This document shows, piece after piece, positions 14,540 to 18,118 of a stretch of DNA of 18,118 nt. Source of the stretch: JAGNNV01 sp039932395 (GTDB taxonomy: Bacteria; Acidobacteriota; Vicinamibacteria; Fen-336; JAGNNV01); assembly GCA_039932395.1 (NCBI GenBank), contig JBDTQB010000059.1, forward strand, positions 1-18,118. Reading direction: 5' to 3'. The notes beneath the pieces were generated by a model. That model was not told the DNA's origin. It searched no databases and saw nothing but the letters and a program-made list of their open reading frames with translations. Position numbers and translations under genes: made by a program. Numbering within the stretch: position 1 is the stretch's first letter; the number at the start of each line of letters is the position of its first letter.

Positions 14540-14596
14540 GACAGCAGCATTCTCCGCCCACCTGAGGTCGCCGCGCCACTCGGTAAGATCTCGCGG

Positions 14597-15202
14597 ATGC
14601 CGAAGAAGACCGGGCCTTCATCCACCACGGAGAAAGGAAGCGAAGCCGAGGCGATCCTCGAGGTCGCGACCGCAGCGGCCTGGGATCGCTGGCTCAAGTC
14701 GCACCACGGTAAGTCCACCGGTATCTGGCTCCGCATTCCCAAAGGACCGACGCGGGCTTTCGGCTACGCGGAGGCTCTCGACGTGGCCCTCGTCTGGGGA
14801 TGGATTGACTCCCAGAAACGCACTCTGGACGAGGTCGCGTTCATCCAGCGCTTCTCTCCGCGCAAGGTGAGGAGCCCTTGGTCGAAGATCAATCGAGAGA
14901 AAGCGGAAGTGTTGATCTCAGCGAAGAAGATGCAACTGCGCGGTCTGGAGGAAGTCGAACGGGCGAAGGCGGATGGCCGTTGGGAAGCCGCCTACGACAG
15001 CGCGCGGAACTCAACCGTGCCGGATGATCTGACGGAGGCGTTGTCCCAGCGCCGCGGAGCGCTCGCGTTCTTCGAGAAGCTGAGCGGCGCCAACCGATAC
15101 GCCATCCTTTACCGCGTGCAGACCGCGAAGAAGGCGGAGACCCGTGCCGAACGCATCAGGAAATTCGCGGAGATGTGCGCGCGCGGCGAGACGATTCACT
15201 GA
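14597..15202 (+). CDS. YdeI/OmpD-associated (OmdA) family protein
   Basis: A 201-aa protein recognised by the run LEVATAAAWDRWLKSHH near the start, ALVWGWIDSQKRTLDE, QRFSPRKVRSPWSKIN and the C-terminal LAFFEKLSGANRYAILYRVQTAKKAETRAERIRKF, a pattern typical of the YdeI family. Biochemical function is not established; some members are linked to stress or antimicrobial-peptide resistance. The reading frame is open far upstream, but the earlier part only shadows xylB, so I take ATG 14597, where family similarity starts. There is no clear Shine-Dalgarno; a TAAGAT hexamer at 14584-14589 could be a -10 that would make this mRNA start at or next to the ATG. Confidence 0.85.
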   Translation: MPKKTGPSSTTEKGSEAEAILEVATAAAWDRWLKSHHGKSTGIWLRIPKGPTRAFGYAEALDVALVWGWIDSQKRTLDEVAFIQRFSPRKVRSPWSKINREKAEVLISAKKMQLRGLEEVERAKADGRWEAAYDSARNSTVPDDLTEALSQRRGALAFFEKLSGANRYAILYRVQTAKKAETRAERIRKFAEMCARGETIH

Positions 15203-15247
15203 CCGTCCCACCGTCCGGTGTGACAACGTCTGCGCCGTTCGGGATGC

Positions 15248-17332
15248 CTACCAGATCTTGCAGGCGTTGGCGCGGACCATGGGCTGGCCTGCCTTGCATC
15301 CAAACGCCTGCGCGAACTCAGGCAGATTCGCCACGATGCCGTTGATCCGGTACTCGCCCGGCGAGTGCGGGTCGGTCGCGGCACTGACTCGCTGATTCTC
15401 GGGACGGTTGTTCTCGCACGCCCACTGACCGAAGCCAATGAAGAAGCGCTGCTCCGGCGTGAAGCCGTCGATCGGCTGAAGCTTCTGGCCAGACTTCGCC
15501 ACCGCCTTCTGCCAAGCCAAATATGCGATGAGCGTGCCGCCGAGGTCGGCCACGTCTTCACCCGACGTGAGCTTACTCTGGATCTTGATGTCGTCGACCA
15601 CCACGTACTCGGCGTACTGATCCTGCACGCACTTCAGGCGCTCTTCGAAGTTCGTGGCGTCTTCCTTCGTCCACCAGTCTTTCAGATTGCCCTTCGCGTC
15701 GAATTGACGCCCTTCATCGTCGAAGCCGTGGGTGAGCTCGTGGCCGATGGTTGAGCCCGTGTTGCCGTAGTTCGGCGCATCGTCCATCTTCGAATCGTAG
15801 AGCGGTGGCTGAAGGACGCCGGCAGGGAAGTTGATGTCGTTCATCTGCGCGTCGTAGTAGGCGTTGACGGTGGGCGGGGTCATGCCCCACTCGGTGCGGT
15901 CGATCGGCTTGCCGATCTTGGCGAGGGTGCGCTTCGACTCAAACGCGGTGGCGCGCCTCACGTTGCCGAGGAAGTCGGACTTCGTGACAACCACGCTTGA
16001 GTAGTCACGCCACCTGTCGGGATAGCCCACCTTGTTGACGATGGTGCCGAGCTTTTCCATCGCCTGCTTCTTGGTCGCCGCCGACATCCAGTCGAGCTTG
16101 GCGATCTCATCGGCCATCGCTTCCTCGACGTACTTCGTCATCTCGATCGTCTTCGCCTTGGTCGTGGGCGAGAACGTCTTCGCCACGAAGACTTGGCCGA
16201 GCGCTTCGCCGAGATCGCGATCGACCATGCCGGTGCACTTCTTCCAGCGCGGCTGGTCCTGGGTCACGCCCCGGAGGGTCTTGCGGTAGAAGTCGAAGTC
16301 GGCATCGACGAACGCCTGCGAGAGATACGGAGCGCGGGCGTGGGCGATATGCCAGCGGAGATACGTCTTCCACTTGTCGAGACTCTCGGCACCGATGAGG
16401 CGGTTGAGCTCGGTGAAGTACGCGGGCTCGGTCACGTTGAGCGAGGTGATTGCGGAAGCACCTTCTTCGCGGAGGTAAGTATCCCAGTTGAAATCCGGAG
16501 TGAGCTTCGCGACTTCGGCGCGTGTCATGACATGGAAGAGCTTGTAGGGATCGCGCTTTTCCACGCGGGTGAGTTGAGGCTTAGCGAGCGACGTTTCGAG
16601 TTCGAGCACATCCGCCGCATCCTTCGCGGCCTGTGCTGCCGGAGTGCCGAGCAACTCGAAGATCTTCTGAACATGCGCCACGTACTTCGCGCGCAACTCA
16701 ACGCTCTTCGCGTCGGTCTTGAGGTAGTAGTCGCGATCGGGAAGGCTGAGCCCGCCGGCGGACGCGAAGGCGATCACCTTCGTGGAATCAGCGAAGTCCT
16801 GATTCGCGCCGAATCCAAAGACGAAGCCGTTGCCCTGCGTGCTGAGATGAAGCTTGCCCAGGTACGCGCCGAGCATCGCCTTGGTGGTGAGGGCCCGAAC
16901 CTCTTCGAGTTCCGGTTGAAGCGGCGCGCTGCCCGCGCGATTGATGGCGTCGGTCGCCATGCACGCGCCATAGAAGTCGCCGATCTTGGCTTCAGACGCG
17001 GTGCGTGTCGCTGACGGTTTGCTCGCGGTTTCAAGGAGCGTGCGAAGGAACTGGTAGTTCTCGTCGGTCAGCTTGCCGTAAACGCTCCATCGCGCCTGAT
17101 CCGCGGGAATCGGATTGTTCTTCATCCACCCGCCGCACACGTACTGATAGAAGTTGCCACACGCGTCCGCCGACTTGTCCATGGAAGGAATGTCGAGACT
17201 GGGCGTGTAGGGCTGCACATAGGGCGTGACCTTTGGTGCCATGGCGGGTTGAGCCTTGGGAGCCGGGGCATCCTGAGAAACGAGAGGACCGGCGAGGGCG
17301 GCCAGAGCCGAAACCAGAATAAATGAGCGCAT
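15248..17332 (-). CDS. Secreted M13 (neprilysin/PepO-like) zinc metallopeptidase
   Basis: A 694-aa exported peptidase. Residues 1-20 form a Sec signal peptide (MRSFILVSALAALAGPLVSQ) without a lipobox, followed by a Pro/Ala-rich stretch. The M13 N-domain starts near residue 48 (DKSADACGNFYQYVCGGW). The catalytic domain has NAYYDAQMNDINFPAGVLQPP (490-510), the zinc site HELTH (531-535) with FDDEGRQFD after it, the third zinc ligand Glu592 in GEDVADLGG (the usual N is D here), and the family C-terminus CKIW. All catalytic residues are kept, so it should be an active oligopeptidase in the periplasm or outside the cell. AGGAG lies about 6-7 nt before the ATG. Such peptidases are numerous in Acidobacteriota. 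It appears to be transcribed alone. Confidence 0.96.
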   Translation of the reverse strand: MRSFILVSALAALAGPLVSQDAPAPKAQPAMAPKVTPYVQPYTPSLDIPSMDKSADACGNFYQYVCGGWMKNNPIPADQARWSVYGKLTDENYQFLRTLLETASKPSATRTASEAKIGDFYGACMATDAINRAGSAPLQPELEEVRALTTKAMLGAYLGKLHLSTQGNGFVFGFGANQDFADSTKVIAFASAGGLSLPDRDYYLKTDAKSVELRAKYVAHVQKIFELLGTPAAQAAKDAADVLELETSLAKPQLTRVEKRDPYKLFHVMTRAEVAKLTPDFNWDTYLREEGASAITSLNVTEPAYFTELNRLIGAESLDKWKTYLRWHIAHARAPYLSQAFVDADFDFYRKTLRGVTQDQPRWKKCTGMVDRDLGEALGQVFVAKTFSPTTKAKTIEMTKYVEEAMADEIAKLDWMSAATKKQAMEKLGTIVNKVGYPDRWRDYSSVVVTKSDFLGNVRRATAFESKRTLAKIGKPIDRTEWGMTPPTVNAYYDAQMNDINFPAGVLQPPLYDSKMDDAPNYGNTGSTIGHELTHGFDDEGRQFDAKGNLKDWWTKEDATNFEERLKCVQDQYAEYVVVDDIKIQSKLTSGEDVADLGGTLIAYLAWQKAVAKSGQKLQPIDGFTPEQRFFIGFGQWACENNRPENQRVSAATDPHSPGEYRINGIVANLPEFAQAFGCKAGQPMVRANACKIW

Positions 17333-17388
17333 GGAGTTCTCCTGTGTGAGGAGCTCAGTCTAGAAGGGAAGAGGAGCTAAGCCCCCCC

Positions 17389-17488
17389 CGTCATTGCGAA
17401 GGACCAGTCGTTTTGCGGGGACTTAAGCAATCTGAAGATCTTTCAGATCGCCGCGTCGGCGGAAACGGGCCGCCTCCTCGCGATGACG
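17389..17488. repeat. About 100-bp palindromic intergenic element (REP/MITE-like)
   Basis: The ends CGTCATTGCG (17389-17398) and CGCGATGACG (17479-17488) are inverted repeats with one mismatch. Centrally, ATCTGAA (17430-17436) and TTCAGAT (17442-17448) form a perfect hairpin around GATCT. The pieces GTCATTGCGA, AAGCAATCT, GATCGCCGCGTCGGC and GCCTCCTCGCGATGACG are like a dispersed palindromic repeat I recall from many bacterial genomes. It fills most of the 178-bp gap between two minus-strand genes. No ORF fits in it. It could end transcription of the kinase gene or be a non-autonomous mobile element; copy number cannot be judged from one window. Confidence 0.65.
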
Positions 17489-17510
17489 TTGAGGGTGCGT
17501 TCGCCGCGAA

Positions 17511-18118
17511 CTACAAGCCGCGGGCGCGGCGGTCGGCTTCTCTGAAGCGATCGGCGAGTGTCTTGATGAACTCGCCGGCCCAGGTTTGAAGGCCGAGCGA
17601 CTGCGACAGTGACTCGCCCGACACCACTCTGACCACGACCTTCTCTGTCGCCTCGACGGTGGCGCTTCGCAGCTCGGCCAGGAACACGGCGGTTTCACCG
17701 AAGACGTCCCCCGGTCCGAGTTCGCGCAAGACCACACGCTGGCCGTCCCGAGTCGAGGTGACGACGCAGCGACCGCTGACGATGACGAAGGCTTCGTCGC
17801 CCGTTTCGCCTTCGCGAACGATCACGCTTCCCGCCTCATAGGTCCGGCGGGGCGCGCGCTCTTCGCCGCGCTGAAACGCCACGACGTCGCGCTGCATCGC
17901 AAGCACGCTCTGGTACCGGTCTTCGCGCTTCGGAGCCATCGCTTTCATGACAATGGCGGCGAGTGCTGGCGGGATCGCGCGCTCGGGTGCGCGCTCGTGG
18001 GGCGGAATAAGGTCGCCTCGAATGGCAGCGGTAAGGACGGCCACCATGGTCAGTCCGCCGTGCGGGCGCTGGCCGGTCAGGATCTCGTAGAGCATGCCGC
18101 CGAGGAGAAAGACATCGG
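17511..18118 (-). CDS. Ser/Thr protein kinase with C-terminal cyclic-nucleotide-binding-like domain, 5'-truncated by window edge
   Basis: Only the last about 200 residues are in the window; the frame stays open through the edge, so the ATG at 18095 is internal. The first residues (DVFLLGGMLYEILTGQRPHGG) match kinase subdomain IX of bacterial Hanks-type kinases, and APKREDRYQSV is the subdomain XI arginine region. The C-terminal half (about 85-170 from 18095) is a cNMP/Crp-like sensor: EAGSVIVREGETGDEAFVIVSGRCVV, then ELGPGDVFGETAVF and RSATVEA. In eukaryotic-like kinases such a domain may gate activity with cAMP, cGMP or another ligand. The usual phosphate-cassette arginine appears as FGETAVFLAELRSATV. 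The ATP site and catalytic loop are outside the window. It is not clearly in an operon with the M13 gene. Confidence 0.88.
   Translation of the reverse strand, partial: DVFLLGGMLYEILTGQRPHGGLTMVAVLTAAIRGDLIPPHERAPERAIPPALAAIVMKAMAPKREDRYQSVLAMQRDVVAFQRGEERAPRRTYEAGSVIVREGETGDEAFVIVSGRCVVTSTRDGQRVVLRELGPGDVFGETAVFLAELRSATVEATEKVVVRVVSGESLSQSLGLQTWAGEFIKTLADRFREADRRARGL

Noticed and set aside
14024..14596. N-terminal extension of the YdeI-family ORF
   Set aside because: This stretch is antisense to xylB and has no similarity to the family; the real start is taken at 14597.
17382..17389. Run of eight C residues as a phase-variable tract
   Set aside because: It lies between genes, not in a coding region or clear promoter spacer, so a switching role cannot be supported.

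Overview
The window is GC-rich and densely coded, with short intergenic gaps. It looks like a chromosomal segment from a soil- or sediment-type bacterium, most likely Acidobacteriota, with Gemmatimonadota or a similar phylum possible. This rests on gene content only: a duplicated MacB/FtsX 'ADOP'-type permease, a secreted M13 metallopeptidase, a Ser/Thr kinase fused to a cyclic-nucleotide-type domain, a PAS-rich hybrid histidine kinase, and several starts that look leaderless. No rRNA or marker gene is present to fix the taxonomy.

Layout. 1-2165 (+) is the 3' part of an ABC permease. From 9079 down to 2179 (-) runs a row of six genes: a ribbon-helix-helix antitoxin, a PIN toxin, a 1006-aa PAS/HisKA/REC/GAF hybrid kinase, a Cys/Met-metabolism PLP enzyme, a JAMM/MPN+ metalloprotease, and a three-domain fusion of a MoaD/CysO-like sulfur carrier, an E1-like adenylyltransferase and a rhodanese. 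The last four are tightly packed (4-bp overlap, 9-bp gap, 3-bp gap). Diverging from the antitoxin on the + strand is a methionine module: a predicted regulatory leader (9134-9327), then metY and metX overlapping by 4 bp. 11911-12975 (+) encodes a secreted low-complexity protein. xylB (-) and a YdeI-family gene (+) diverge at 14540-14596. An M13 peptidase (15248-17332, -) follows, then a palindromic intergenic element (17389-17488), then the C-terminal part of a kinase-cNMP protein cut by the window end.

Theme. Much of the window concerns sulfur assimilation into cysteine or homocysteine. The + strand side is the direct sulfhydrylation route (MetX makes O-acetylhomoserine, MetY adds sulfide). 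The - strand side has all the parts of a protein-thiocarboxylate route (sulfur carrier, E1, rhodanese, JAMM protease, PLP acceptor enzyme), like CysO/Mec/MoeZ of mycobacteria and HcyS/HcyD/HcyF/MetY of Wolinella. Here the carrier is fused in front of its activating enzyme, with its diglycine buried at residues 90-91.

The two strongest observations are: (1) a short ORF before metYX (9175-9261) with three Cys and two Met codons within seven codons, followed by mutually exclusive antiterminator and terminator helices, which is the layout of a Cys/Met-codon transcription attenuator; and (2) the JAMM plus carrier-E1-rhodanese fusion, which suggests the protease cuts a ubiquitin-like domain out of a precursor. 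Both are readings of sequence and are untested.
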